Positions 47,094-56,274 of a stretch of 64,000 nucleotides of DNA are shown here, in pieces. The stretch lies in the NCBI GenBank assembly GCA_002731875.1, contig PCCY01000038.1, forward strand, positions 24,234-88,233. The letters are read 5' to 3'. The notes below the pieces were generated by a model. The model saw only the letters and a program-made list of their open reading frames with translations. It ran no database searches and was not told where the DNA came from. Source of the DNA: Roseobacter sp. Its GTDB lineage: Bacteria; Pseudomonadota; Alphaproteobacteria; Rhodobacterales; Rhodobacteraceae. Both the position numbers and the translations under genes were made by a program. The stretch's first letter is position 1; each line of letters starts with the position of its first letter.

Positions 47094-48719
47094 ATGCTTG
47101 GCCAAATGATGAATAAACCGCTGTTGATCTCAAGCTTGATCGAACATGCACAACGGTACCATGCGGCCGGCGAGATATATTCCGTCAAGACCGGCGGGGG
47201 GATTGAAGAAACCTCGTGGGGGCAGGTGGGTGCCAATTCCCGTGCCTTGGCATCGGCGCTGACGAAACTCGGGCTGGAACCGCAAGCGCGTTGCGGCACA
47301 ATCGCCTGGAACAACCGCCGCCATCTCGAGATTTATTTTGGCGTGTCAGGGGGCGGGTTTGTCTGTCACACCATCAACCCGCGTCTGTTTCCCGAACAGC
47401 TTGTCTATATCCTGAACCATGCTGAAGATAAGGTTTTGTTTATCGACAAAACCTTTGTACCGCTTGTTGCCGCCATTCGGGACAAGCTTGACCATCTCGA
47501 ACACGTTGTTCTGATGGAAGGCAAGGATGACGAGGCCGCGTCGCAGCTTCCGGGGCTGAAGTTTTATGATGATCTGATCGAAAGCGGCGATTCTGCATTT
47601 GTCTGGCCCGAACTTGACGAAGCGACCGCCTCGAGCCTGTGCTACACGTCCGGCACAACGGGTAACCCCAAAGGCGTACTTTATTCCCATCGGTCCACGG
47701 TTCTGCACAGCTTTGGAATCAACCTTGCCGACAGCATCGGTATTGCCGCCAAGGATGTGGTTCTGCCCGTTGTGCCGATGTTTCATGTCAATGCTTGGGG
47801 TGCCCCTTATGCCTGCGCGATGGTAGGTGCCCGCATGGTTATGCCTGGCCCCGGGTTGGATGGCCCTTCGCTGGTGAAACTGATCGACACCTATCAGGTC
47901 ACGCTGGCGCTTGGGGTTCCCACGATCTGGCTCGGCCTTCTGAACGAGGCCTCCAAAAGCGGCAGCACCCTTGGCAGCCTGAAGCGCACCGTTGTCGGGG
48001 GATCGGCATGCCCGCCCTCGATGATGACCACGTTCCGCGAGAAATACGGCGTAGAAACCATTCACGCCTGGGGGATGACTGAAATGTCACCTGTCGGCAG
48101 TATCAACCAGCCGCTGGCGAAACATATGAGTTTGTCGGAAGCCGAACAGCACAAGCTGCGTGAGAACCAGGGCCGTCCCGTCTATGGGGTGGAGCTTGAA
48201 ATTCTCGACGAGGCAGGCAACCCCGTGGCCCATGATGGTAAAACCCAGGGTGATCTGGTGACCAGGGGATACTGGATACTCGATTCCTATTTCCGCAAGA
48301 CCCGCGAGGAAACACTGACCGGCGACGGCTGGTTCGATACGGGCGACGTGGCGACAATGGACGCCGACGGATACGTTACGATTCGTGACCGGTCGAAGGA
48401 TATCATCAAATCGGGCGGCGAATGGATCAGTTCGGTAGAGCTTGAAAACATCGCGATCGCACATCCGCAGCTTTCGGATGCAGCCGTGATCGGTGCACGT
48501 CACGAAAAATGGGATGAACGCCCCATTTTGATTGCCGTCAAAACCGAAGGGCAAGATCCTTCCGAGGCAGATGTCCTCGCTATTTTCGATGATAAGATCG
48601 CGAAATGGCAGATACCTGATCGTGTGGTTTTCACCGATAGCCTGCCACGGAATGCTACTGGCAAGGTTCTCAAACGCGATCTGCGCGAAGCGTTCGGGGA
48701 AGTCCTGATAGCTAAATAA
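47094..48719 (+). CDS. dmdB: acyl-CoA ligase, probable 3-methylmercaptopropionyl-CoA ligase (DmdB-like)
   Basis: A 541-residue ANL-family enzyme. The N-terminus [19 protein letters not shown] and segment [15 protein letters not shown] match, as I recall them, the DmdB proteins of Roseobacters, which activate 3-methylmercaptopropionate in DMSP demethylation. Motifs are intact: [33 protein letters not shown] and catalytic Lys in [10 protein letters not shown] chose the ATG at 47094 with GGGAGG upstream. Related ligases for medium-chain fatty acids look alike, so the substrate is not certain. DmdA, DmdC and DmdD are not in the window. Confidence 0.75.
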   Translation: MLGQMMNKPLLISSLIEHAQRYHAAGEIYSVKTGGGIEETSWGQVGANSRALASALTKLGLEPQARCGTIAWNNRRHLEIYFGVSGGGFVCHTINPRLFPEQLVYILNHAEDKVLFIDKTFVPLVAAIRDKLDHLEHVVLMEGKDDEAASQLPGLKFYDDLIESGDSAFVWPELDEATASSLCYTSGTTGNPKGVLYSHRSTVLHSFGINLADSIGIAAKDVVLPVVPMFHVNAWGAPYACAMVGARMVMPGPGLDGPSLVKLIDTYQVTLALGVPTIWLGLLNEASKSGSTLGSLKRTVVGGSACPPSMMTTFREKYGVETIHAWGMTEMSPVGSINQPLAKHMSLSEAEQHKLRENQGRPVYGVELEILDEAGNPVAHDGKTQGDLVTRGYWILDSYFRKTREETLTGDGWFDTGDVATMDADGYVTIRDRSKDIIKSGGEWISSVELENIAIAHPQLSDAAVIGARHEKWDERPILIAVKTEGQDPSEADVLAIFDDKIAKWQIPDRVVFTDSLPRNATGKVLKRDLREAFGEVLIAK

Positions 48720-49314
48720 TTCCGATACCGGCATGGGGCGCGCTTGCGGGCGTTCCAGGGTCGGAGAAGTCAAAAGATCGCGTCGGTCCTGTCGAAAGGG
48801 TTTTCAAGGCCCTTTCGACATACAAATCCGCCAAACTACATCCCGTCAGAATGTCGGCATCTGCGGTGGCAGATTCTCCAACGTTTTCGGGCCTATCGTG
48901 GCTAGGCCACCCAAAACGCCGATTAAACGTGCGTAGCACACGTTGTCGCTTGGAAAATAACCTGAACCTCATGATGCACACAGGGGGGGCAGCTTGGGTC
49001 TGATCTGCGCAATTACGGCTCATCCCGTCGGTAAAACGCTTGCGAGAGTTGCAGACATGCTCTGATCGTCAAAATCTATTCCGAACGCCCGGGCCTCAAG
49101 TTCATACTAATATATTTCAATAGTTTAAGCGCGGTTTTGCGCCAAGGTTACACGCTGTTGTCGCTTTTGGATGCGTGCTTGGAGGTGCTGAAAAATTTAC
49201 CGTCGGTATACGCCAACGCTATCCGGCATTAAGAGCTGAACCACACACGGCGCACCATAAGCTCATGACATCCAAGAGAAGTATCAACGTCGATCAGGCA
49301 GGAAAGGCGGTGAA
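48720..49314. other. 595-base non-coding region rich in inverted repeats
   Basis: Between the CoA-ligase gene and tRNA-CAU. It contains, in order, an 11-bp stem TGTCGAAAGGG/CCCTTTCGACA at 48790-48820, GGCCTA/TAGGCC at 48890-48908, and AACGTG/CACGTT near 48927-48945. No frame has a family match or ribosome-binding site. The first stem probably ends the CoA-ligase message. The rest is unexplained. Confidence 0.6.
48790..48820 (+). terminator. strong hairpin after the CoA-ligase gene
   Basis: A perfect 11-bp stem TGTCGAAAGGG with CCCTTTCGACA, loop TTTTCAAGG, 70 bases after the stop. It lacks a T-run, so it may be a processing or stability element as much as a terminator. Confidence 0.6.
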
Positions 49315-49391
49315 TGGTAGGCCCGGCAGGACTTGAACCCGCAACCAAAGCGTTATGAGCGCTCTGCTCTAACCAGTTGAGCTACAGGCCC
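49315..49391 (-). tRNA. tRNA with anticodon CAU, probable Ile2 type
   Basis: A 77-base cloverleaf on the minus strand: acceptor GGGCCTG with CGGGCCT, D-arm GCTCAACTGGTTAGAGC, anticodon loop CTCATAA, T-arm GGGTTCAAGTCC, encoded CCA. The pairs C4-G69 and C5-G68 and the body around CGCTTTGGTTGC resemble lysidine-modified tRNA-Ile2 rather than elongator Met. Ile2 versus Met cannot be settled here; in databases this gene may be called tRNA-Met. Confidence 0.88.
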
Positions 49392-49528
49392 GCCATGGCG
49401 GTTTCGTATTCGGACGAGGCGGCGGCGTCAAGTCATAGAAAAGCCTTGAACCTTGTTAGGTGCATTGCACGCCTGCGCAGGGTGCTATAACCCGTTTTCG
49501 CAAAGGTAACAGGCGGCGGGGACGTGTC

Positions 49529-50575
49529 ATGACCAACACCAAAAATTCAATCACCTACGCAGATGCCGGGGTTGATATTGACGCGGGCAATGCACTGGTC
49601 GAACGTATCAAGCCCGCGGCCAAGCGGACCAACAGGCCCGGCGTGATGGCCGGTCTTGGGGGGTTTGGGGCATTATTCGACCTGAAGGGTGCCGGGTATG
49701 TTGACCCGATCCTGGTTGCCGCAACTGACGGCGTGGGTACCAAACTGCGAATCGCGATCGATACCGGCAATGTGGACGGTGTCGGCGTGGATCTGGTTGC
49801 GATGTGTGTAAACGATCTGGTCTGTCAGGGCGCGGAACCGCTGTTCTTTCTCGACTATTTCGCGACGGGCAAGCTCGAGACTGAACAAGCCGCCAGAATC
49901 ATCGAAGGTATCGCAAAAGGCTGCGAAGGCTCGGGCTGCGCGCTGATCGGGGGAGAAACCGCCGAGATGCCAGGAATGTACACCGAGGGCGACTTCGATC
50001 TGGCCGGGTTTGCCGTCGGCGCGATGGAGCGCGGGGCCGATCTGCCACGCGATGTCGCTCCTGGTGATGTACTGCTGGGTCTTGCCTCGGATGGGGTGCA
50101 TTCCAATGGATATTCATTGGTTCGCAAACTGGTCGAAATGTCGGGCTTGGGCTGGGATGCGCAGTGCCCGTGGTCAGATGGATCACTGGGACAAGTGTTG
50201 CTGACGCCGACGCGGCTGTATGTGAAACCCGCATTGGCCGCCGTGCGGGCAGGGGGCGTTCATGCGCTTGCCCATATTACCGGCGGTGGGCTGACCGAAA
50301 ATCTACCGCGTGTCTTGCCCGAAACCATGGGCGCGCAAATAGATCTGGATTCCTGGGACCTGCCCGGCGTTTTCAAATGGATGGCCGAAACCGGGAGTAT
50401 TTCCGAGGCCGAGATGCTCAAGACCTTCAACTGTGGGGTAGGGATGATTTTGGTCGTTGCCGAAGAACAGACAGAGACGCTGCAAAACATGCTTGCCGAG
50501 GCCGGAGAAGCTGTTCACGTGATGGGTAAGGTCACGCAGGAAGCCGGAATCACCTATACAGGGCGGATGCTGTGA
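49529..50575 (+). CDS. purM: phosphoribosylformylglycinamidine cyclo-ligase
   Basis: A 348-residue purine enzyme making AIR from FGAM. Motifs: [47 protein letters not shown], and [14 protein letters not shown] chose the ATG at 49529 (MTNTKNSIT). It overlaps purN (GTGA). Confidence 0.97.
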   Translation: MTNTKNSITYADAGVDIDAGNALVERIKPAAKRTNRPGVMAGLGGFGALFDLKGAGYVDPILVAATDGVGTKLRIAIDTGNVDGVGVDLVAMCVNDLVCQGAEPLFFLDYFATGKLETEQAARIIEGIAKGCEGSGCALIGGETAEMPGMYTEGDFDLAGFAVGAMERGADLPRDVAPGDVLLGLASDGVHSNGYSLVRKLVEMSGLGWDAQCPWSDGSLGQVLLTPTRLYVKPALAAVRAGGVHALAHITGGGLTENLPRVLPETMGAQIDLDSWDLPGVFKWMAETGSISEAEMLKTFNCGVGMILVVAEEQTETLQNMLAEAGEAVHVMGKVTQEAGITYTGRML

Positions 50576-51168
50576 CCAAACGGGTCGCAATTTTCCTTTC
50601 AGGCGGCGGATCAAACATGCGGGCGCTGGTTGAGGACATGACCGGGGATCACCCGGCGCGGCCCTGCGTGATCGTGTCAAATGCCCCTGAATCCACTGGG
50701 ATCACCTGGGCCCAGGAACGTGGGATTCCTACGGAAGTTGTGGATCACAGGCCCTTTAAGGGGAACCGAACAGCATTCGAGGCGCAGTTGACGGCGCAAC
50801 TTGAACCGCACGCGCCAGACATAATCTGCCTTGCGGGTTTCATGCGTATGCTGACACATGAATTCACCGACGCATGGGCGGGCAGGATGATCAATATACA
50901 TCCTTCGTTGCTGCCGCGTTACAAAGGCTTGCATACCCATGCACGGGCCCTTGACGCGGGTGACAAAATGCACGGCTGTACCGTACATGAAGTGACGGCG
51001 GCCCTGGATGATGGTCCGATTCTGGGGCAGGCCACGGTGCCAGTGTTAAACGGGGACACTCCGGAGGCATTGGCAAAACGCGTATTGATACAGGAACATC
51101 GGCTTTATCCTGCGGTGTTGCGGCGATTTGCAGCCGGTGATCGCGGGCTTTTGATGCTGGAAAATTGA
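50572..51168 (+). CDS. purN: phosphoribosylglycinamide formyltransferase
   Basis: A 198-residue formyl-THF-dependent GAR transformylase. Motifs: [28 protein letters not shown] and the [20 protein letters not shown] active-site loop; [24 protein letters not shown]. It starts at a GTG overlapping the purM stop. Confidence 0.96.
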   Translation: MTKRVAIFLSGGGSNMRALVEDMTGDHPARPCVIVSNAPESTGITWAQERGIPTEVVDHRPFKGNRTAFEAQLTAQLEPHAPDIICLAGFMRMLTHEFTDAWAGRMINIHPSLLPRYKGLHTHARALDAGDKMHGCTVHEVTAALDDGPILGQATVPVLNGDTPEALAKRVLIQEHRLYPAVLRRFAAGDRGLLMLEN

Positions 51169-51241
51169 CGCGGTGCCATATGGCGCTGAATTTATGAGTT
51201 TATTCATTGCCTCTTGGCAAACCACTGTTCAAAGTAGTTCC

Positions 51242-52399
51242 ATGAAAACAATCACCACAACCGACGCGCTGGAAGCCTTTTGCCTTGAGGCCGCCAAACA
51301 TGATTACGTAACTGTCGATACAGAATTTCTTCGCGAAAGAACCTACTACTCCAAGCTGTGTCTGATCCAGCTGGCGATGCCGGGTACGGACGATTCAGGT
51401 GCTGTACTGGTTGACCCGCTGTCGGACGATCTGTCGCTGGAGCCGCTTTATACGCTGTTTCGCGACGCGTCGGTGGTCAAGGTGTTCCACGCGGCCCGGC
51501 AGGATCTGGAAATATTCTTTGTCGATGCGGGCGTCTTTCCCCAACCGTTGTTCGATACGCAGGTGGCGGCGATGGTCTGCGGTTTTGGCGAACAGGTCGG
51601 GTACGAGACCCTCGTGCGCAAAATCGCCCATCAACCGCTTGATAAGACGTCACGTTTCACCGACTGGTCGCGTCGTCCCCTAAGCGAGGCGCAGGCTAAA
51701 TACGCGCTGGCCGACGTGACCCATCTGCGCCAGATCTATGAATTCCTGTCGCGCAAGCTGGAGCAGTCGGGCCGGGAAAGATGGGTCGCTGAAGAGATCC
51801 AGAATCTGACCAGTCCCGAAACATATGTCACCCCGCCTCGAGAAGCGTGGAAACGCGTCAAAACCCGCACGACCAGCCCGAAATTTCTGGCGGTCGTGCA
51901 AGAGCTTGCCGCCTTTCGCGAAGAATATGCGCAAACGCGAAACATTCCGCGTTCCCGGGTCTATAAGGATGACGCCATGGTAGAGCTTGCAAGCAACAAG
52001 CCGAAAAACCATGAAGAATTGGGACGTGCGCGGCTGTTGCTGCGCGATGCCCGCAAGGGCGAAATTGCCGATGGCATCCTGAAAGCCGTGGCCGCAGGTG
52101 TTAACCGAGCGGCCGCTGATATGCCACAGCCCGACCGCAGCCGTGAAAAACTTCAGGTTAACCCCGCTTTGGCAGATTTGCTCAGGGTGTTGCTCAAGGC
52201 AAAGTCCGAGAATGCCGGCGTCGCTGCCAAGTTGATCGCACCGGCGGCAGATCTTGATGGTATCGCCGGTGGGTTACGCGATGTGCCGGCTCTCAAGGGG
52301 TGGCGCAACGAGGTCTTCGGGGAAGACGCGCTGCGCCTGTGCAAAGGCGAAATCGCCCTGACGGCAAAAGGTTCCGACGTCAAGGTTGTAGAAGTCTGA
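51242..52399 (+). CDS. rnd: ribonuclease D
   Basis: A 385-residue 3'-5' exoribonuclease involved in tRNA and stable RNA 3' processing. The DEDD residues lie in VDTEFLRERTYY, HAARQDLEIFF, and the YALADVTHLRQIY motif with Tyr and Asp. An HRDC domain follows (VVQELAAFREEYAQTRNIPRS). I chose the ATG at 51242 (MKTITTTDAL). A 73-base gap separates it from purN. Confidence 0.95.
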   Translation: MKTITTTDALEAFCLEAAKHDYVTVDTEFLRERTYYSKLCLIQLAMPGTDDSGAVLVDPLSDDLSLEPLYTLFRDASVVKVFHAARQDLEIFFVDAGVFPQPLFDTQVAAMVCGFGEQVGYETLVRKIAHQPLDKTSRFTDWSRRPLSEAQAKYALADVTHLRQIYEFLSRKLEQSGRERWVAEEIQNLTSPETYVTPPREAWKRVKTRTTSPKFLAVVQELAAFREEYAQTRNIPRSRVYKDDAMVELASNKPKNHEELGRARLLLRDARKGEIADGILKAVAAGVNRAAADMPQPDRSREKLQVNPALADLLRVLLKAKSENAGVAAKLIAPAADLDGIAGGLRDVPALKGWRNEVFGEDALRLCKGEIALTAKGSDVKVVEV

Positions 52400-52464
52400 C
52401 ATCGCGCGCAGCCTGTGCGAGAGGCTGCGCGGTTCCGACGGCTCGGCCGCCATATGACGGATTG

Positions 52465-52986
52465 TCACCGGCTGGAAGTAAGAGCGTTGCGCTGGCCTTC
52501 GATGCGGATAGTGTGAACCTCGGCCAATTGTTGGTCGGTCAATGTGCGGGCGACAATGACTTCGCGCGTTGCCGCGGCCCCGATAGGGGTCTGGGAGGCT
52601 GGTTCTACCCCCTCAAGCCGATAGGTCAAAACCCCGTCCACCGGCAGTTCGTCTTTATTCTGGGGAACCAACTGGACGTCATAAAGGCCCTGTCGGGCTG
52701 CCAAGCCGGTTGCGCGCAGCAATATGCCCCCCGGGACCCGTTCGATCGTAAGGTCGGTAATCTGATCGACGGGGCGACCGTTATAGACAGCGTTGGAGTT
52801 GCGCTTTCTGGAGAAGATGCTGGAAGTCTGTGGAATCAGGGGGTTGGCTTGGGCTGAACTTTGGGCAATCGGCGCTGATCGGGCCTTGCCAAACCAATTG
52901 AACGGGTTCACCCGACTGTCGCGCACCGTGGCGCAACCCGTCAAGACGAGGGTCGATAGCAAAAGGGCTGAGAAGGTCTTGCGCAT
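52465..52986 (-). CDS. exported lipoprotein of unknown function
   Basis: A 173-residue protein with a lipoprotein signal (ALLLSTLVLTGCATV, lipobox LTGC, Cys18), a linker rich in Ser/Gln/Ala, and a beta-rich C-terminal region (LTIERVPGGILLRATGLA). The segment NPFNWFGKARS near the lipid anchor is typical of a conserved Rhodobacterales lipoprotein. Function is not known. It converges on rnd and is divergent from sufE. Confidence 0.8.
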   Translation of the reverse strand: MRKTFSALLLSTLVLTGCATVRDSRVNPFNWFGKARSAPIAQSSAQANPLIPQTSSIFSRKRNSNAVYNGRPVDQITDLTIERVPGGILLRATGLAARQGLYDVQLVPQNKDELPVDGVLTYRLEGVEPASQTPIGAAATREVIVARTLTDQQLAEVHTIRIEGQRNALTSSR

Positions 52987-53106
52987 AAGGTCCGCCGTAG
53001 AAATTACCGTGATATTTGACTAACCTATCATGCGTCCCTTGGGAAGGGGGTGGACCTTTGACAATACGCAACCTAGGTCTGTGGCAGTGGAATAGAGGGT
53101 TGAGCC

Positions 53107-53526
53107 GTGGCTACAGAGGCATTTGAAGAACTGGTCGAAGATTTCGAGTTTCTCGAGGAATGGGAAGACCGCTATCGCCATGTGATTGACCTGGGCAAAG
53201 CGATGGACCCTTTAGCGGAAGAGTTGCGGGTCCCAGCCACCAAGGTGGATGGCTGCGCAAGTCAGGTTTGGCTGCATGCACAATTCGATGACGGGGTGTT
53301 GCATTTTGATGGTGCGAGCGATGCGATGATCGTTTCGGGGCTGATTGCGGTGCTGCGCAAGTTGTACAACGGATTACCCGCACGGGAAGTGGGGCAGATC
53401 GATGCGCGTGCGGAGATGGGTCGGCTGGGTCTTAACGAGCATCTTTCTGCACAACGCTCCAACGGGCTGACCGCGATGATAGAGCGCATTCGCGAGAACG
53501 CGGCCCAGGAATGTGAGCGCCAATAG
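53107..53526 (+). CDS. sufE: SufE cysteine-desulfuration protein
   Basis: A 139-residue SufE that accepts sulfur from SufS for iron-sulfur cluster assembly. The active Cys is in KVDGCASQVWL, near residue 59, after EEWEDRYRHVIDLGKAM. It begins with GTG. It stands apart from a suf operon. Confidence 0.94.
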   Translation: MATEAFEELVEDFEFLEEWEDRYRHVIDLGKAMDPLAEELRVPATKVDGCASQVWLHAQFDDGVLHFDGASDAMIVSGLIAVLRKLYNGLPAREVGQIDARAEMGRLGLNEHLSAQRSNGLTAMIERIRENAAQECERQ

Positions 53527-53560
53527 CACCGGTGCGTTGGGTGCAATGGTCGTGCCAGTT

Positions 53561-53582
53561 GAGTTTAATTGGCAAAATGAAA
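53561..53582 (+). repeat. dispersed intergenic motif, type II copy 3
   Basis: GAGTTTA, ATT, GGCAAAATGAAA. It lies between the convergent sufE and DUF1638 genes and abuts the DUF1638 stop. GCCAGTT upstream can pair with AATTGGC inside it. Confidence 0.8.
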
Positions 53583-53583
53583 A

Positions 53584-54222
53584 TTACAGGGTCTTGAGCG
53601 CGTTTTCGAGATCGCCATATCCCGTGAAGCGGCGTTCAAAAGTCAGGCCCAAGGTGGCCGCACAGGCCTTTGCCTTTTCGGTCAGGTCGGGGTCGTCGGT
53701 CTGGGCCTGATAGACGAGTTTTTCGTAATTGCCGAAATACATGTCGCGCAGTTCGGGATGCTTGTCCAGACCCATGGGTTTGATGATGAACGAGTTGAAC
53801 TGGCGGACCAGGAAATCTGTCAGATAAAAAGTCGTGATTTCAGTTTCAGAGGTGGCGGAGAACCGATCGTTGCCTTCGAAAAAACTGTAACAGTGCGGAC
53901 CCGCGATCATCTGCACGCCGAGTTTTTGACATGCGGCATCCAGAAGCCCGCCGGTCCCGCAGTCTGCGTAAACCACGAAGAATTCGTCATATTTTTCACG
54001 ATGCAGAGTTACGGTGTCGATTACCGCTTGGGTAATTTTCTCGGGGTAGAGGTGAAGCTTGGCGGGCAGGCAGGTCAGGTCAAGATGCGTCCAGCCATTG
54101 GCGGCCTTGAGGTCTAGGATTTCGCGGGCCAAAGCGCCGCAGGCGATCAGCAGGATACGTCCCTTGTGGCGTTCAAGCGGTAGCCCGGTTTCGGTCAGGT
54201 CGCTGTCAGAAAGGGTTTTCAT
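53584..54222 (-). CDS. DUF1638 protein
   Basis: A 212-residue soluble protein of DUF1638. The signature GRILLIACGALAREILDL and VVYADCGTGGLLDAACQKLG (with Cys residues) and AGPHCYSFFEG are visible. In Rhodobacterales this gene neighbours the corrinoid protein of the split methionine synthase, as here. By position it may help cobalamin loading or activity; no domain gives a mechanism. It lies 63 bases after the corrinoid gene and behind a hairpin terminator. Confidence 0.85.
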   Translation of the reverse strand: MKTLSDSDLTETGLPLERHKGRILLIACGALAREILDLKAANGWTHLDLTCLPAKLHLYPEKITQAVIDTVTLHREKYDEFFVVYADCGTGGLLDAACQKLGVQMIAGPHCYSFFEGNDRFSATSETEITTFYLTDFLVRQFNSFIIKPMGLDKHPELRDMYFGNYEKLVYQAQTDDPDLTEKAKACAATLGLTFERRFTGYGDLENALKTL

Positions 54223-54238
54223 TCATTTCTCCAACACA

Positions 54239-54267
54239 AAAGGCCTCTCCGGTGGGGAGAGGCCTTT
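54239..54267 (-). terminator. terminator-like hairpin between corrinoid gene and DUF1638
   Basis: A perfect 12-bp stem: AAAGGCCTCTCC with GGAGAGGCCTTT, loop CCACC on the minus strand, then TTTTGTG. It lies inside what would be one transcript, 17-19 bases before the DUF1638 start, so it could attenuate DUF1638 expression or end the upstream message. Confidence 0.7.
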
Positions 54268-54285
54268 GAATTCAGATCCACACGC

Positions 54286-54984
54286 CTAAGCTTTGGCGCT
54301 GTTGTGTTTCCGGCCCACCCACTCTTTGGCGGTTTCGACTGCAACCGCGGCGTCGCGGCAGTAAGCGTCCGCGCCGATGGCTTTGCCAAATTCCTCGTTG
54401 AGGGGGGCCCCGCCCACCAGAACGATGTAATCCTCGCGGATCCCCTGTTCAACCATCGTATCGATCACGACTTTCATATAGGGCATGGTCGTCGTCAACA
54501 GCGCCGACATTCCGAGGATATCCGGGGCTTCGGTCTCCATCGCCTCCAGATATTTCTCGACGGAATTGTTGATGCCCAGATCGACGACTTCGAATCCCGC
54601 ACCTTCCATCATCATCGACACAAGGTTTTTTCCGATATCATGAATGTCACCCTTGACCGTGCCGATTACCATCTTGCCAACGCGCGGTGCCCCGGTTTCG
54701 GCCAGAAGTGGTTTAAGGATCGCCATGCCACCCTTCATCGCATTCGCGGCCAGAAGCACCTCGGGGACGAAGAGGATACCGTCACGAAAATCGGCCCCGA
54801 CGATGGTCATACCGCCGACAAGCGCCTTGGTCAGCACGTCGTAGGGTGCCCAGTCTCGGCTGATCAGGATATTGACGCCTTCTTCGATCTCTTCGCGCAG
54901 ACCGTCATACAAATCGTCGAACATCTGTTGGACAAGCTCTTCATCGTCCAGATCGGCAAGGATAATTTCGTCTTCTTCCGACAT
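54286..54984 (-). CDS. corrinoid-binding protein, split methionine synthase component
   Basis: A 232-residue protein with a helical cap (about 20-100) and a B12-binding domain (about 103-232). The base-off signature GDIHDIGKN places the cobalt-ligand His at residue 115; MSALLTTTMPYMK and VGGAPLNEEFGKAIGADAY are the other cofactor contacts. In Roseobacters MetH is encoded as separate polypeptides, and this one fits the cobalamin carrier. The homocysteine-binding partner lies 1.3 kb away. Confidence 0.88.
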   Translation of the reverse strand: MSEEDEIILADLDDEELVQQMFDDLYDGLREEIEEGVNILISRDWAPYDVLTKALVGGMTIVGADFRDGILFVPEVLLAANAMKGGMAILKPLLAETGAPRVGKMVIGTVKGDIHDIGKNLVSMMMEGAGFEVVDLGINNSVEKYLEAMETEAPDILGMSALLTTTMPYMKVVIDTMVEQGIREDYIVLVGGAPLNEEFGKAIGADAYCRDAAVAVETAKEWVGRKHNSAKA

Positions 54985-55186
54985 TGTCGTTCCTCATCGG
55001 TTAATGTGCCCGCGCGGGCCTGTGTTCTTTTGTCATGGAATCACCGGAAACTTCGTGCTTTTTGCGACACGGACGGCTTCAAGTGCGACGCATATATTTT
55101 GTGTCAGATAAGTCCATTTATGGCGCTTAACAATGGCTTGGCGCGGGATACTTGACGATGTTCCCAATTTGTTCCAAAAGATTCGG

Positions 55187-56266
55187 ATGGATCATGAACA
55201 TCGCAGATACAAGTTGGCCGGACGGGGTTGTTCCAGCAATCATGCCGGACGGTTTGAGGCTTTGGCCGTTGCGGCCGTCGATGACGGATGGGACGGTGAT
55301 GCAGAGCCGTTGCCGGTGCTGCGGACCGAGGTCCGGCTGGAGGTGCCGCGCAGCGTAATCACCTATAACAAATCGCCTGATTTGCCATTTGACAGGTCAA
55401 TCAACCCTTATCGGGGCTGCGAACACGGCTGCGTCTATTGCTTCGCGCGACCAAGCCATGCCTATCTGGGGATGTCGCCGGGGCTGGATTTCGAAACCCG
55501 GCTGATCGCGCGGCCCGATGCCCCGGACGTCTTGCGGCGCGAGTTGGCTGCAAAGCGCTATGTCGCCGCCCCGATTGCGATCGGGACCAACACCGATCCT
55601 TATCAACCCATCGAGAAAGAGCATCGGATCATGCGCAGCCTGTTGCAGGTGTTGTCGGATGCCAACCATCCGGTGGCAATCGTGACGAAAGGCAGCCTGA
55701 TCGAAAGGGACATCGACATTCTGGCGGATATGGCGCAGCGCGGACTGGTGAGGGTCGGCATATCGGTCACGACGCTGGATGCGAAGCTCGCCCGGCTGAT
55801 GGAGCCGCGCGTTCCGGCACCCAAGCGCAGGCTTCAGGTCATTCATGCCCTGTCCCAAGCCGGTATTCCCGTGCGTGTGATGGCGTCACCGATGGTGCCT
55901 GCGTTGTCTGACCCGGAACTGGAAGCGATTCTGGAAGCCGGGCGGGACGCCGGGGCACGGACGGCGAGTTGGATCATGTTACGGTTGCCAAGAGAGGTGT
56001 CGCAGTTGATGCAGGATTGGCTGGCTCAGCACTATCCTGATCGCGCGGGCCGGATCATGGCCCGGTTGTGCGAGATGCACGGTGGCAAGGAATACGACGC
56101 CCAGTGGCACAGGCGGATGCGCGGAGAGGGACCCTATGCCGAGATCATCCAGCAACGGTTCAAGCTGGCAGTGAAAAGGCTGGGGTTGGCCACCCTGTCG
56201 CCACCCATGCGGTGCGATCTGTTTCGCCCGCCGAAAGTGGCGAGCGCCCAGTTGGATTTGTTCTGA
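55187..56266 (+). CDS. PA0069-family radical SAM protein
   Basis: A 359-residue radical SAM protein of the PA0069 group, related to spore photoproduct lyase-like proteins. It has the radical SAM triad CEHGCVYCF (C-x3-C-x2-C), and the family start AGRGCSSNHAGRFE. The family role is undefined. I chose the ATG at 55187; an ATG at 55133 would add 18 residues with no family likeness. It is oriented opposite to the two methionine-synthase genes that flank it. It ends 8 bases from the homocysteine methyltransferase stop. Confidence 0.85.
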   Translation: MDHEHRRYKLAGRGCSSNHAGRFEALAVAAVDDGWDGDAEPLPVLRTEVRLEVPRSVITYNKSPDLPFDRSINPYRGCEHGCVYCFARPSHAYLGMSPGLDFETRLIARPDAPDVLRRELAAKRYVAAPIAIGTNTDPYQPIEKEHRIMRSLLQVLSDANHPVAIVTKGSLIERDIDILADMAQRGLVRVGISVTTLDAKLARLMEPRVPAPKRRLQVIHALSQAGIPVRVMASPMVPALSDPELEAILEAGRDAGARTASWIMLRLPREVSQLMQDWLAQHYPDRAGRIMARLCEMHGGKEYDAQWHRRMRGEGPYAEIIQQRFKLAVKRLGLATLSPPMRCDLFRPPKVASAQLDLF

Positions 56267-56274
56267 CCGCGGGG

